Position numbers and translations under genes: made by a program. Positions 44,591-53,603 of a DNA stretch of 64,000 nt are shown piece by piece (the first letter of the stretch is position 1; each line of letters opens with the position of its first letter). The notes under the pieces were generated by a model, which saw nothing but the letters and a program-made list of their open reading frames with translations, was not told the DNA's origin and searched no databases. Origin of the DNA: a virus; IMG/VR virus record IMGVR_UViG_3300049629_001818, positions 46,212 through 110,211 of that record; one strand, 5' to 3'.

Positions 44591-45301
44591 ATGTATAATT
44601 TTATAGGAATAGATATTAGCTTAAATAGCACTGCGGTTTATATTGAAACATCGGATAAAAAAATAGTTCTTAGTTTTACCTCAAAGAAAGATAACAACAT
44701 TTGGATCAATGAGTTAAAATCATCCGGTGTTATTTTTACACATCTGTATCGGAAATCTTCATCAGATTACTCTAGTAATGAAATACTTAAACTTCTTGAC
44801 TTCAGTGAACTTTCACACAATATTGTTGATACGGTGACTAGGTATCTCGATCCTACTATGAAAACTTTCTGTAGTATAGAGGGTTACTCTTTTTCTAGAA
44901 ACACTAGTTCAATCTTGGATATTGTATCTCTTTCTACTTTAGTAAAAACAGAACTACTCACCAGAATACCGGACATAGAGATGTCTATTATTTCACCACT
45001 CTCTCTTAAGCTCGAATCCTGTAAACTTGTCTATCCACCGATTGAACTAGGTGTTAAAAAGAAAAAATTGAAATGGGTCAATGATCAAGGCATAGCCGGT
45101 GGTAGTTTTAAGAAGCAACAAATGTTTAAGGCGTTTATTGATGGCAAAATAGATGCCCCAATTTACAACATTCTTTTTCATCACAAAGACCTAATGGATA
45201 GAGAGAAGATACCCAACCCAATAGAAGATATTGTAGATTCAATTTTTTGTCTAAAAGTCCTGAGAAGAAAAATTGTCACGAATGAAAGTTTGGCACAATA
45301 G
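44591..45301 (+). CDS. RuvC-like RNase H-fold nuclease
   Basis: A 236-aa protein with RuvC-type acidic residues: Asp8 in FIGIDISLNSTAV, Glu97 in CSIEGYSF, and Glu212/Asp213 with Asp216 in IEDIVDSIFCL. The fold order fits Holliday-junction resolvases, though the protein is longer than cellular RuvC. It may resolve replication/recombination branches before packaging, in place of T4 gp49. A TATATAAA element 4 nt upstream suggests late expression, when debranching is needed. Substrate specificity is inferred. Confidence 0.7.
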   Translation: MYNFIGIDISLNSTAVYIETSDKKIVLSFTSKKDNNIWINELKSSGVIFTHLYRKSSSDYSSNEILKLLDFSELSHNIVDTVTRYLDPTMKTFCSIEGYSFSRNTSSILDIVSLSTLVKTELLTRIPDIEMSIISPLSLKLESCKLVYPPIELGVKKKKLKWVNDQGIAGGSFKKQQMFKAFIDGKIDAPIYNILFHHKDLMDREKIPNPIEDIVDSIFCLKVLRRKIVTNESLAQ

Positions 45302-45326
45302 TTGATAAACTATATTTTAAAAATAA

Positions 45327-45333
45327 TATATAA
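45327..45333 (+). promoter_or_regulatory. TATATAA late-type promoter candidate
   Basis: Lies 5 nt before ATG 45339. Confidence 0.5.
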
Positions 45334-45338
45334 CTAAA

Positions 45339-45674
45339 ATGATTGATCGCCTAAAAACTCTCTTATCCCAAATGGAGACCGGAAAAAGAATCACAACCGT
45401 TGAAGAGTTTGAGAAGATTGTAAAATCTTTTCAGATGACCTGTTCTTGGTCAACTACAACGGTTGATGGTAAAAATCTTATTCAAGAAAACTGGATCAGC
45501 AAGGTATTTCCTATTTTTGCTCTTACAAGAATATTTGATATTGATTCTCCACTTGTTGAGAAGATGCCACAGGGTGAGAAGATCAAAATTTTCAACTTGA
45601 TCTTAGAAAAAGAAGTTGATGTAGAAAACTACGAAAAGGCTGCCGTTCTACGAGATCTCATTAACTCATTCTAA
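45339..45674 (+). CDS. Small protein with UVR-like C-terminal hairpin, 111 aa
   Basis: A 111-aa protein. Residues ~78-110 (LEKEVDVENYEKAAVLRDLI) look like a UvrB/UvrC-type interaction hairpin, as in the bifunctional nuclease at 2824. The first 75 residues are unassigned. No catalytic residues are visible, so it may be an adaptor. The end overlaps the convergent gene by 9 nt. Confidence 0.65.
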   Translation: MIDRLKTLLSQMETGKRITTVEEFEKIVKSFQMTCSWSTTTVDGKNLIQENWISKVFPIFALTRIFDIDSPLVEKMPQGEKIKIFNLILEKEVDVENYEKAAVLRDLINSF

Positions 45675-46211
45675 TAAGGAGATCTTGTAATCTCTAACAT
45701 GTGCCTGTAGATCCCTGATATAAATATTTTCTTGACCTTCTGACAGAAGAAAACTTTCATCATCTCGTCCTAAATGAAAGAATTTTTTGCCCGACTTTAT
45801 TCCAACTTCACTTACTAAACGTGGTAAGATTTTCAAGCAATCGTATTCAGTTTTTAGAGAGTTATCTTTTAGTGAAGTCCTTCTTGTATTAAGGGTAAAT
45901 ACCCATTTTACTTTTCCATACACATCTCTTTTGAATAAAAAATCCAGTTTTGGTAAAAAATCTGGATCTATTCGGTTTATTAGAATAAAAGTATAACTTG
46001 GACGATCTTTAGAACCTTCTATTGCTCTTATTATTCTAGTGAAATCATCTCTATAATCAAAGAATAGTTTACCCTGATCGCTATCAATTTTAGTCCAGTT
46101 AGCAGCATCAAAAAAACGAGTATTAGGAAGTAAATCTTTGAGTTCAACAACCAGGGAAGACGCTTCCCAACTTGTATAAAATATCCAATTTAACCTATCA
46201 AAAAATATCAT
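45666..46211 (-). CDS. Hypothetical protein, 181 aa
   Basis: Unrecognised alpha/beta protein with a possible Rossmann-like start (RLNWIFYTSWEASSLVVELKDLL), a YTFILINRID strand and a later WVFTLNTRRTSL. It ends convergent with the UVR-like gene. No TATATA or TAnnTTTG element is visible close upstream. It could be transcribed with the minus-strand genes from 46583. Confidence 0.65.
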   Translation of the reverse strand: MIFFDRLNWIFYTSWEASSLVVELKDLLPNTRFFDAANWTKIDSDQGKLFFDYRDDFTRIIRAIEGSKDRPSYTFILINRIDPDFLPKLDFLFKRDVYGKVKWVFTLNTRRTSLKDNSLKTEYDCLKILPRLVSEVGIKSGKKFFHLGRDDESFLLSEGQENIYIRDLQAHVRDYKISLLE

Positions 46212-46235
46212 CTATTTCTGTATTTAGTAAAATAT

Positions 46236-46583
46236 TTAACCCCTCGATCGAGTAAAAGATCTTAATAATCCAATAATATTTTCCCTACCGACTGGGTTTT
46301 GGCTTTGTATAGAAAAAGGTGGTAAATCTTCACCAGTATTTAAAAGATAATCTACAAGCCACTTTGCGCAGTCGTATCCAGTCAAATCTTCACCGAGATC
46401 GTGATCAAAGCAAATCTCTTCGGGAAGACCTCTTTGAGTAATACAATCCGAGAAATCATGGAAATTCTTACACCAAACAATCTGCTCTTTACGATCATCG
46501 AAATCAGGTGCGTATTGTAGAACCCAATCTGCTAGAAAGGGATTTCTCATGTCATCGAGCCAGAGTAAATATCCAGTTTTCAT
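46236..46583 (-). CDS. Cyclic-phosphate processing receiver-like (cREC) protein
   Basis: A 115-aa protein matching the cREC pattern: YLLWLDDMRNP at the start (Asp10-Asp11), EICFDHDLGEDLTGYDCAKWL in the middle and IQSQNPVGRENI near the end. These stand-alone receiver-like domains are predicted to act on cyclic phosphates in RNA or nucleotide metabolism; experimental data are sparse. It begins one base after the stop of the small membrane protein gene, so both belong to the transcript from the 46768 promoter. Confidence 0.8.
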   Translation of the reverse strand: MKTGYLLWLDDMRNPFLADWVLQYAPDFDDRKEQIVWCKNFHDFSDCITQRGLPEEICFDHDLGEDLTGYDCAKWLVDYLLNTGEDLPPFSIQSQNPVGRENIIGLLRSFTRSRG

Positions 46584-46584
46584 G

Positions 46585-46755
46585 TTATTTTTTTTGATTA
46601 TATTTAAGAAATGTCACCAAGAAAAAAATACCCCAAAAAGAGGTCAAAGCCCATCTGTAAGATTCAACAGGAGTATCGAACTTAAACTGACTAGTTGTGT
46701 AGGCACCAAGCATAAAACTAGAAATAAAGAAGAGGAACAAGAATAAGTATTTCAT
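46585..46755 (-). CDS. Small membrane protein, 56 aa
   Basis: ATG at 46755-46753 opens a 56-codon frame ending at TAA 46587-46585. There are two hydrophobic segments: MKYLFLFLFFISSFMLGAY (1-19) and ALTSFWGIFFLVTFL (~36-50), with a short polar loop and a Lys tail. It has a TATCTTTG host-type -7 element and an A-rich leader, and the following cREC gene starts 1 nt after its stop. These support a real gene. Function is unknown; candidates are superinfection exclusion or lysis regulation. Confidence 0.72.
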   Translation of the reverse strand: MKYLFLFLFFISSFMLGAYTTSQFKFDTPVESYRWALTSFWGIFFLVTFLKYNQKK

Positions 46756-46767
46756 AAGTTTTTTTTA

Positions 46768-46775
46768 CAAAGATA
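46768..46775 (-). promoter_or_regulatory. Host-type -7 element (TATCTTTG) before the small membrane protein
   Basis: Minus-strand TATCTTTG identical to the element at 1535, 12 nt before the ATG. No TTTG sits at the expected -33, so recognition is less certain. Confidence 0.55.
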
Positions 46776-46787
46776 CGTAACTTTCAT

Positions 46788-47186
46788 CTACTTTGTATCT
46801 AAAATATCTACAAATGATAAGAAATTTATGTTCTCGTTTTTTTCTGCGGTTGATATTATACTACTCAAATCTGTGGTGTCGTTGTTGTCATATTTGTAAT
46901 CCAAGTAGAAGAGTTGATCACTTGGTTTGCCCATAGGTTTAACTCCTCTAGAAACAAGCTCTTTATATTTTGGATCATCTTCTAAACGTGCCTCTACATA
47001 CTCAGACCCGTTCACAAGTGAATCTATTTTTCTATCTCGATTTTCTGAAAATATTTTACTCTTCACAAGTTGCATTTCTTCTTCTGAATAGAACGCCAGT
47101 TCTTGACTGAGTGTTTTCACAGACACTCTCCTAACCATCGGAAAGGATATATCGTGATACATCTCATTGTAATCTTTTTCTTCCAT
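46788..47186 (-). CDS. Hypothetical protein, 132 aa
   Basis: Unrecognised acidic soluble protein (MEEKDYNEMYHDISF...), helical in the first two-thirds. Divergent from phoH. The 80-nt region between them has a TATATAT on the phoH side and no clear host-type element for this gene. Confidence 0.65.
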   Translation of the reverse strand: MEEKDYNEMYHDISFPMVRRVSVKTLSQELAFYSEEEMQLVKSKIFSENRDRKIDSLVNGSEYVEARLEDDPKYKELVSRGVKPMGKPSDQLFYLDYKYDNNDTTDLSSIISTAEKNENINFLSFVDILDTK

Positions 47187-47246
47187 AATCTTGATTTTAT
47201 TTTCTTTTTCCCGTTTGTTTTACACATTAGAAAGATTTAATATCCA

Positions 47247-47253
47247 TATATAT
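47247..47253 (+). promoter_or_regulatory. TATATAT late-type promoter candidate before phoH
   Basis: Lies 19 nt upstream of TTG 47273. Long-spacing class. Confidence 0.5.
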
Positions 47254-47272
47254 CTAAAAAATAACCCTAATT

Positions 47273-47992
47273 TTGAGAACCCAAAGCAAAGTAACCGAAC
47301 CCGTCAAACAACAAAAGAAAGGTCAACTCACAAGAGAACTTTTTCAAAACTCAAACAACGTTGAGCTATCACCAAAACAGTTACAACTATTCAAATCTAT
47401 TCGTAATAATATCCTAACGGTAGTTCACGGTCCTGCTGGAACATCAAAGACCTTTTCGACTTGCTATACATCTTTATCTCTTTTAGCCGATAAAAAAATA
47501 GAACAAATCATCATCACTAAACCCACAGTTGAAAGTGGTCATCCACTTGGTCTTCTTCCAGGTGATGTGAAAGATAAAATCGATCCTTACGTAAAATCTT
47601 ACTACTCTAACTTTTGTAAAATCTTAGATCAAAAAATGATAGATGGGTTATTTTCAAGCGAAGAGATTATTTTTGAGCCTCTAGCCTATATGAGAGGAAC
47701 AACTTTTGATAATTGTATAATGCTACTAGATGAGTGTCAAAACTCTAACTTAGCAACTCTAATGCTCTGGGCTACTCGTCTTGGTAAAGACTCAAAAGCC
47801 GTGATGATGGGAGATACTTCTCAATACGATGTAAAGCGAAGAGATTCTGGTTACCTTGATTTTATTGATATGACCAGTGGTATGCAAGATCTAGTAGAGT
47901 TCCGATTTAACAACGAAGATATCGTGAGAAATAAGTTTCTTATTGAACTTACCAACCGATACGATAAATTTCGTAGTGAGCAAGGATCTTAA
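47273..47992 (+). CDS. phoH: PhoH-like ATPase
   Basis: A 239-aa PhoH-family P-loop ATPase. GPAGTSKT (53-60) replaces the usual GPAGTGKT, followed by IIITKPTVESG and Walker B LLDECQN, then VMMGDTSQYD as sensor. phoH is a frequent phage gene; its role is thought to be in RNA metabolism or helicase activity, not settled. The frame opens at TTG, as no in-frame ATG is close. The C terminus is complete. Confidence 0.88.
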   Translation: MRTQSKVTEPVKQQKKGQLTRELFQNSNNVELSPKQLQLFKSIRNNILTVVHGPAGTSKTFSTCYTSLSLLADKKIEQIIITKPTVESGHPLGLLPGDVKDKIDPYVKSYYSNFCKILDQKMIDGLFSSEEIIFEPLAYMRGTTFDNCIMLLDECQNSNLATLMLWATRLGKDSKAVMMGDTSQYDVKRRDSGYLDFIDMTSGMQDLVEFRFNNEDIVRNKFLIELTNRYDKFRSEQGS

Positions 47993-48013
47993 GTTCAAAC
48001 ATACCTTAAATAA

Positions 48014-48019
48014 TATATA
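48014..48019 (+). promoter_or_regulatory. TATATA late-type promoter candidate
   Basis: Lies 19 nt before TTG 48039, with an A-rich leader. It probably drives the small gene and the 1579-aa protein. Confidence 0.5.
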
Positions 48020-48038
48020 GTTACAAAAAAAACCTAAC

Positions 48039-48254
48039 TTGAAAAAGGAAGATCTTATCTACCAACTCATCTTTTCAGAAGAAGAGTCTTTTGAGATTAA
48101 AGTGTCTGAATATACACAGGACATTTATAAATACGATAGATTTATAAATGAAATAAAAGATATTTTAAAAAAATCAAAAGTTTCTATTGCTAAAGAAAAA
48201 GTCGATCTAGAAGAAGATCATGTTCTTTGGAGTTTAAGGGTTAAAAGAAAATAA
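48039..48254 (+). CDS. Hypothetical protein, 71 aa
   Basis: Unrecognised small, charged protein with a TTG start (KKEDLIYQLIFSEEESFEI...). Two short strands flank a Lys-rich helix. Only 2 nt separate it from the giant protein gene, so it may be an accessory or chaperone for it. Confidence 0.6.
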   Translation: MKKEDLIYQLIFSEEESFEIKVSEYTQDIYKYDRFINEIKDILKKSKVSIAKEKVDLEEDHVLWSLRVKRK

Positions 48255-48256
48255 AA

Positions 48257-51200
48257 ATGTGGAACTATAACGAAGATTTACTCTCTTGGTCTTTACGTAA
48301 AGATACTCTTGAAATAGAAAACTATCAAGCTATTCGCCAAAGTTTAGAGGCTACAAGACTCTATGCAAAATGTTTTTCTGGAGCACTTTGGCAGACTTCT
48401 AGAGATTTGGATAATTTATTTCCTAGTCTTCAATATTTATCTCAAACTAGTTCTTGGCACTTTTCAACTTGTAGTAGCTCCTATTCTATGGGATTCACTG
48501 CAAGTTCCGGTTCAGAATGTATCAACCCGGATAGTTTCACTCAATATACACACTACAATTACGAACTTGGTTTTTCACATCGAGGATATTTTTCACCCGA
48601 ATCGGCTATTTTTGATAATATAGAACCTATTTCAGTTGATTTAGCAACAACCACACAAGTTGATAATCTTCTTTTAGAAAAACCTTCATTATTGATTGAT
48701 GGTATTTTTGTAAAAGATGGTCAGACAATTTTAATTAAAGACCAAAAAACCGAATTAGGATTATCAGCGTCCGTAGATACAAACTCATTCGATGAGACTT
48801 ATTATCTTATTTCTGATGAGGGAGTCAATAAAAAATGGTTTTACTATAATTCACAAAATGGTATTTACAAATACGAATCTGGTTTTTTAGTAAAGCAACA
48901 GGTAACTAGTTATACCTTTTCTAGAAATCTTTTAATTGATGTAAAATCGGGTGTTACAAACAGGGATAAGTATTTCTCACTAAAAAGATTTACCAATGGA
49001 TATTATCCACTAGAATCACAAAACACCGAATTCGAACAAACACACTCATACCTCATCAAAAATAAATTTGAATACAATAATCTTTTCGAAGTAAATTATA
49101 ACGATATTATTCGTCATGGCTCACTTACTATTGGAACACATTCAATACCCGAAAGAGTAGTGACTGTGGGTGATTTTGGGACAATTCTTCTTTACCAGTC
49201 CGGAACTACAAGTTTGATTAATAACAAAATATCAACAAAATTAACATCGATTGAAAACACAAAGTCCTATTACTGGGTTTGTGGTAGAGAATCAACACTT
49301 CTTAAAATTGATAAAGTCAACTTTGAGATTACTTATATAGAATTAGACTCAGTAAAAAACTTTACCTCAGTTTCTTTTTTCTCTGATCTGTATGGTTGTC
49401 TAGTTGGGGAGTTCGGTGAAATTTGGATAACTGGAAATGGTGGCCTCGATTGGACAAAACTTGAACTGGAGAGTATTAACAATCAAGTTAATCTTAACCG
49501 GGTTCTATTCTATAACATTTCTGAAATTTATATTTTAGGAGATTCTGGAACCTTTTTATCACTAATTGAGTCACCAAGTGGGTGGCAAGTATCCAAGATA
49601 GATATTATTCGCCAGGACTCATCAACAGACTTATACACACTCACACCACACCTTAGGGATTTTATTTATTTGGAAGTGAGCGGTTGGACACTTTCATCTC
49701 AGAAGAAAGATCAAAAAGAACTATTTTTGATTACTTCTGATAGTGACAATCTTTTTGTTTGGAATAAAAATGATTTCTCTACTTATTCCTTTCTAGTTCT
49801 AGAATCTTCGGTAAATAACATAGGCGCAAATTCACTTACAAATATCGGATCGAATATCTATGTTGCTGGAAGAAGTCTTTATAATTTTTCACTGAAAGGT
49901 TATGATTTCATTACTGCATCTAATACAAATGTTCTTAGAGGTCCTACATTTGCTGAAGTTTCTACAACTTATTTTAATCGTATTATTAGTTGGAATAATT
50001 CGGAGTTAGTGGTAGCTTCAAATTATTCAATAAGTAGATCATATGATAGTGCGAGTTTTTCATTAGTTACTGATTTTGCGAAGCTATATACAGAAACTAT
50101 CAGTTCTAAATTTTTGATATTGAATTATGATTTAGCATCAAAAGTTAATTTTCATGATTATCTTGGAAATTATAGACTACCTATTACGGTAACGATTTCA
50201 ACTTCTGGTTTTACTAGTTCAGACGTATCTTTCGAGAACTTACCAGAGGAAACAAGTTGGGTCAATTATTGGAAAAACACTCTTTTAACATTTGAATATT
50301 ATACTTCCTTTAGCCAATCAAATGTTGTCGAGATATCAACTATATTTAATTATTCGTCGGCAACTAATTCTTTTTTTGTAACTGCTGATTCAGCCACACC
50401 TAGCCTAACTGAACAAAATATTGATCCGGATGTATCACAGATTTATATTAAAAAATTAGTTCCAACCACCAAGTTTGATAGAGATTCATACTATGTAGAA
50501 GGAACTGATCCTATAGATTTGAATTTCGCCACAAGTTATAATTGTTGGATTGGTGACTTTGTTATAGTATTTAAATTAGTAAATGTGGATTTTGATAATA
50601 GTCTTTTCAAGAAAGGTGATATTTTGAACATAAAATCAGATTCAATTTCAGCAAATTTAATGATAAATAAAATATTCAGATATATCAGTGGTAATCCGAC
50701 ACCTATATTCTTGTATTGTTATCATAATTTCTCAAATGAAATTATTTCTTCACTTCGTAATTCTGGTTTCTTTGTTACAAATCTGAATGTTTTTCCTTCA
50801 TCTGAGGAATTTATAAATAATTTTTCACTCCACCCACTTTCAATTGGTTACCGTGTTGGTATTACTGCTAGTCAAATTCAAATTACGGGTAACTTAAATA
50901 ATAAAACAGCATATTATAATTTAGCACAAAACATTATTCATAACTCTTCTACCTATAGTTTCCATTATGTGCAGAGTTTTTTTAATTTCGGATACACACC
51001 AACTTATAATATTCACGACTTTCTCTCTAGAATAGATCCTATTTCTTTTACGGCTAGTAAGATTTTTGGTGCAATGCCCAGATATCAGAATATTCCTGCA
51101 TTGGATGTTGATCTTGATTCTAGTTGGACATCTTCTTCAAATATTATACTTTGTGATGACACTAAGCTATCAAATAGATTAGTTTTTGGGAAAAACTTAA

Positions 51201-52996
51201 AGTTTGAGTGGGAATCTATTTGGGTAAATAGTTTTGTGGATATAGTAGTAAAAACATCCAATTATGGTAGTTTTTCGACTACTAAATGTTTAGTAGAGAA
51301 TAAAAAGTATTTACCTGAGAAAAATTCATATATTATAGAGTTCAACAAGCCAATAAATAGAGATCTTCTAGTATATAATCAATCGACTTCAATAAACTAT
51401 ATTGATATACTTTCTAGAAACACTCTCTTGGAAATTTCTTCCGATTTACAGGAGCTCAATAACATAAACAGAAATCTAAATAAAAAACAGATTCAATCCA
51501 CATATACTTTTGACATTTACCAAAATGAAGTAACACAAAAGTTCCCAACTGATTCTTATGCTAGAATATTACTTTCTGATTCTGATATTAAATCAAATCT
51601 AACCTCAATAATATATGAAGATGAGAAATCAAAACTATCAAATGTTCTGATAAACCCACTTGGTGATGATTTACTCAAAATATTACCGGTCGATCTATCA
51701 AGAGTTGGGTCGGATAGAGGTCAAAAAGATTTAATTGAACTCTCACCAAATAATTATCAGATAGAATCTCCTACGGCGTCATTAACAAATATAGATATGA
51801 ATAAGGTAAGATTCAGATTCACCGATGGTCTCACACTATCTAAAATGTTAGAAAAATATTCTTGGATAGTTGAATCAGAAGTTTCCAACGGTCTCGTAGG
51901 TGAAGATTCTAATGGATTAGTATTTTATTCCGGTATTTGGAAATGTGGTCGATGGTTTAACGGAACTTGGTATTCGGGTCAGTGGCTTGCTGGAGATTGG
52001 TATGGTGGTAATTGGAATTCTAACACTATAAAAATAAACGGTAGTGTTGTTCTAATAGATTCTAACCAAGTTGATACACAATCTCTATGGTATAGTGGTA
52101 GATGGTTTGATGGCACTTGGAATGGTGGTACCTGGCTTGGTGGTAGAAAATATCTAGGCACCTGGAACGGAGGTTTCTGGAACTCGGGTATTTGGAATGA
52201 TGGTATCTGGAATGGGGGTCAGTTTCGTGGTGGAATCTGGGTAAGTGGTATTTGGAATTCAGGTAAGTTTAATACCGATATCAACCCTTGTTATTGGCTA
52301 GATGGTGAGTTCAAAGGCGGTGATTTCGAAAATGGAAGATGGTTTGATGGTCAATTTTCTGAATATACTCAGACTTCTAGATTCGGAACCAGAGCTAGTG
52401 GAAACTCGAAGGCTATATGGGAAACAGGTGAGTGGATTTCTGGTGAATTTTTCTCTGGAAGACAAACAGATTCTTCTGGTAATAATCAGGTTAGTGATAA
52501 TCACAGATGGTCTTTATTCAAGTCAGGCGATTGGTCTTCTGGAAATTTTTGGGGTGGTTTAGTTTTGAATATGAACTTCAAAAGTGGAATATTTAATGGT
52601 GGTATCGTAGATGATATTGAAATCATTGGACTAACTCAATCATCAGGTAAGATGCAGTTTCTACTAAATGGTATATTTAGATTCAAATATCCCTACGACA
52701 TTTGGATTTACAGCATGTTCGGATCAGGTTATTCTTCTTTCGGAACAATAGAGAACCCCAAAAAATATCTTCTAACATTTTCAGAAGTCTTAGAAACTGG
52801 GGAAACTTTAATACAAATTTCAGGTAGTTATTCTTTTACACCGACTTGGAGATCTTATACAGATCTACGTATAGTTTCTAATTTTGAAAACTGTCAATTC
52901 AAGAGTGGTCTGTGGTATAATGGAATATTTCGTGGTGATAATTTTGAGGGTGGTATGTGGTATAATGGATATTTTGATGGAAATTTTGGTATTTAA
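48257..52996 (+). CDS. Giant virion protein with beta-propeller-like region and aromatic pentapeptide repeats (1579 aa)
   Basis: A 1579-aa protein. Residues ~295-440 hold BNR/Ycf48-like propeller blades (VGDFGTILLYQSG, GEFGEIWITGNGGLDWTKL, YILGDSGTFL). The central 700 residues are beta-rich and unassigned. Residues ~1223-1438 and ~1550-1579 are dense GxWxx/GxFxx pentads (GTWYSGQWLAGDWYGGNW, GIWNDGIWNGGQF), the same type as in the 34959 protein but Trp-richer. Probably a tail fibre or baseplate-attached spike. The repeat-bearing C terminus may be the distal tip or a trimerising stem. Confidence 0.72.
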   Translation: MWNYNEDLLSWSLRKDTLEIENYQAIRQSLEATRLYAKCFSGALWQTSRDLDNLFPSLQYLSQTSSWHFSTCSSSYSMGFTASSGSECINPDSFTQYTHYNYELGFSHRGYFSPESAIFDNIEPISVDLATTTQVDNLLLEKPSLLIDGIFVKDGQTILIKDQKTELGLSASVDTNSFDETYYLISDEGVNKKWFYYNSQNGIYKYESGFLVKQQVTSYTFSRNLLIDVKSGVTNRDKYFSLKRFTNGYYPLESQNTEFEQTHSYLIKNKFEYNNLFEVNYNDIIRHGSLTIGTHSIPERVVTVGDFGTILLYQSGTTSLINNKISTKLTSIENTKSYYWVCGRESTLLKIDKVNFEITYIELDSVKNFTSVSFFSDLYGCLVGEFGEIWITGNGGLDWTKLELESINNQVNLNRVLFYNISEIYILGDSGTFLSLIESPSGWQVSKIDIIRQDSSTDLYTLTPHLRDFIYLEVSGWTLSSQKKDQKELFLITSDSDNLFVWNKNDFSTYSFLVLESSVNNIGANSLTNIGSNIYVAGRSLYNFSLKGYDFITASNTNVLRGPTFAEVSTTYFNRIISWNNSELVVASNYSISRSYDSASFSLVTDFAKLYTETISSKFLILNYDLASKVNFHDYLGNYRLPITVTISTSGFTSSDVSFENLPEETSWVNYWKNTLLTFEYYTSFSQSNVVEISTIFNYSSATNSFFVTADSATPSLTEQNIDPDVSQIYIKKLVPTTKFDRDSYYVEGTDPIDLNFATSYNCWIGDFVIVFKLVNVDFDNSLFKKGDILNIKSDSISANLMINKIFRYISGNPTPIFLYCYHNFSNEIISSLRNSGFFVTNLNVFPSSEEFINNFSLHPLSIGYRVGITASQIQITGNLNNKTAYYNLAQNIIHNSSTYSFHYVQSFFNFGYTPTYNIHDFLSRIDPISFTASKIFGAMPRYQNIPALDVDLDSSWTSSSNIILCDDTKLSNRLVFGKNLKFEWESIWVNSFVDIVVKTSNYGSFSTTKCLVENKKYLPEKNSYIIEFNKPINRDLLVYNQSTSINYIDILSRNTLLEISSDLQELNNINRNLNKKQIQSTYTFDIYQNEVTQKFPTDSYARILLSDSDIKSNLTSIIYEDEKSKLSNVLINPLGDDLLKILPVDLSRVGSDRGQKDLIELSPNNYQIESPTASLTNIDMNKVRFRFTDGLTLSKMLEKYSWIVESEVSNGLVGEDSNGLVFYSGIWKCGRWFNGTWYSGQWLAGDWYGGNWNSNTIKINGSVVLIDSNQVDTQSLWYSGRWFDGTWNGGTWLGGRKYLGTWNGGFWNSGIWNDGIWNGGQFRGGIWVSGIWNSGKFNTDINPCYWLDGEFKGGDFENGRWFDGQFSEYTQTSRFGTRASGNSKAIWETGEWISGEFFSGRQTDSSGNNQVSDNHRWSLFKSGDWSSGNFWGGLVLNMNFKSGIFNGGIVDDIEIIGLTQSSGKMQFLLNGIFRFKYPYDIWIYSMFGSGYSSFGTIENPKKYLLTFSEVLETGETLIQISGSYSFTPTWRSYTDLRIVSNFENCQFKSGLWYNGIFRGDNFEGGMWYNGYFDGNFGI

Positions 52997-53003
52997 AAAA
53001 CAA

Positions 53004-53010
53004 TATATAA
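53004..53010 (+). promoter_or_regulatory. TATATAA late-type promoter candidate
   Basis: Lies 3 nt before ATG 53014. Confidence 0.5.
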
Positions 53011-53013
53011 GTT

Positions 53014-53397
53014 ATGAGCATAAAAAAATGGGAAAAGTTTTTTGAAAAAACAATCACTGGTCAAGACGAACCAGAAGAAAAGACCTACGATGATCTTAGA
53101 GATGGTGTCAATAGACTTATTAAAAACCAGTTAAAAAAAACTGATTTTACTAGTCGAAAAGAATTAGCTCTTGCTTATCTAAGAGATGAAGAAAAAAATC
53201 CAATTGAGGGTTTTATCAATGATTCGGATATCTATGAGTTTTATCTACAATATCGAGATGATATCGACGATTTATTATCGGATATGAGGTGGTTTGATGA
53301 AACACCTTCTGAGAATAATATTTTTTCTATTTATGATTTCATTATCATATCAACAAAAAAAGCTTTTCGTGAAATAATAGGAGTAATGGTCAAATGA
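53014..53397 (+). CDS. Hypothetical protein, 127 aa
   Basis: Unrecognised acidic helical protein. The N terminus MSIKKWEKFFEKTITGQD fits the short shared N-terminal motif. The C terminus is helical and hydrophobic (IYDFIIISTKKAFREIIGVM) but not clearly membrane-spanning. TGA stop overlaps the next ATG (ATGA). Confidence 0.65.
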   Translation: MSIKKWEKFFEKTITGQDEPEEKTYDDLRDGVNRLIKNQLKKTDFTSRKELALAYLRDEEKNPIEGFINDSDIYEFYLQYRDDIDDLLSDMRWFDETPSENNIFSIYDFIIISTKKAFREIIGVMVK

Positions 53398-53603
53398 GCT
53401 CAGAAATTGTCTTCATACTAAAAAAAGATGGTCAAGTTATAAACAGGACTTATTCTAGGTGTTCAGAATCTGCTATTGATTATTTTTCAGTCTTATATCC
53501 TGGATTTTTGATGGATAAAAACTTTAAGATCGAGATAGAAAAAATTGACTTTTTAGGTCAGAAGATAATGAAATCTAATTCTGTTTCTCGAACCACCAAT
53601 TAA
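53394..53603 (+). CDS. Hypothetical protein, 69 aa
   Basis: Small unrecognised alpha/beta protein (EIVFILKKDGQVINRTYS). It is coupled to the upstream gene by a 4-nt ATGA overlap and overlaps the convergent 53575 gene by 29 nt at its 3' end. Confidence 0.6.
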   Translation: MSSEIVFILKKDGQVINRTYSRCSESAIDYFSVLYPGFLMDKNFKIEIEKIDFLGQKIMKSNSVSRTTN

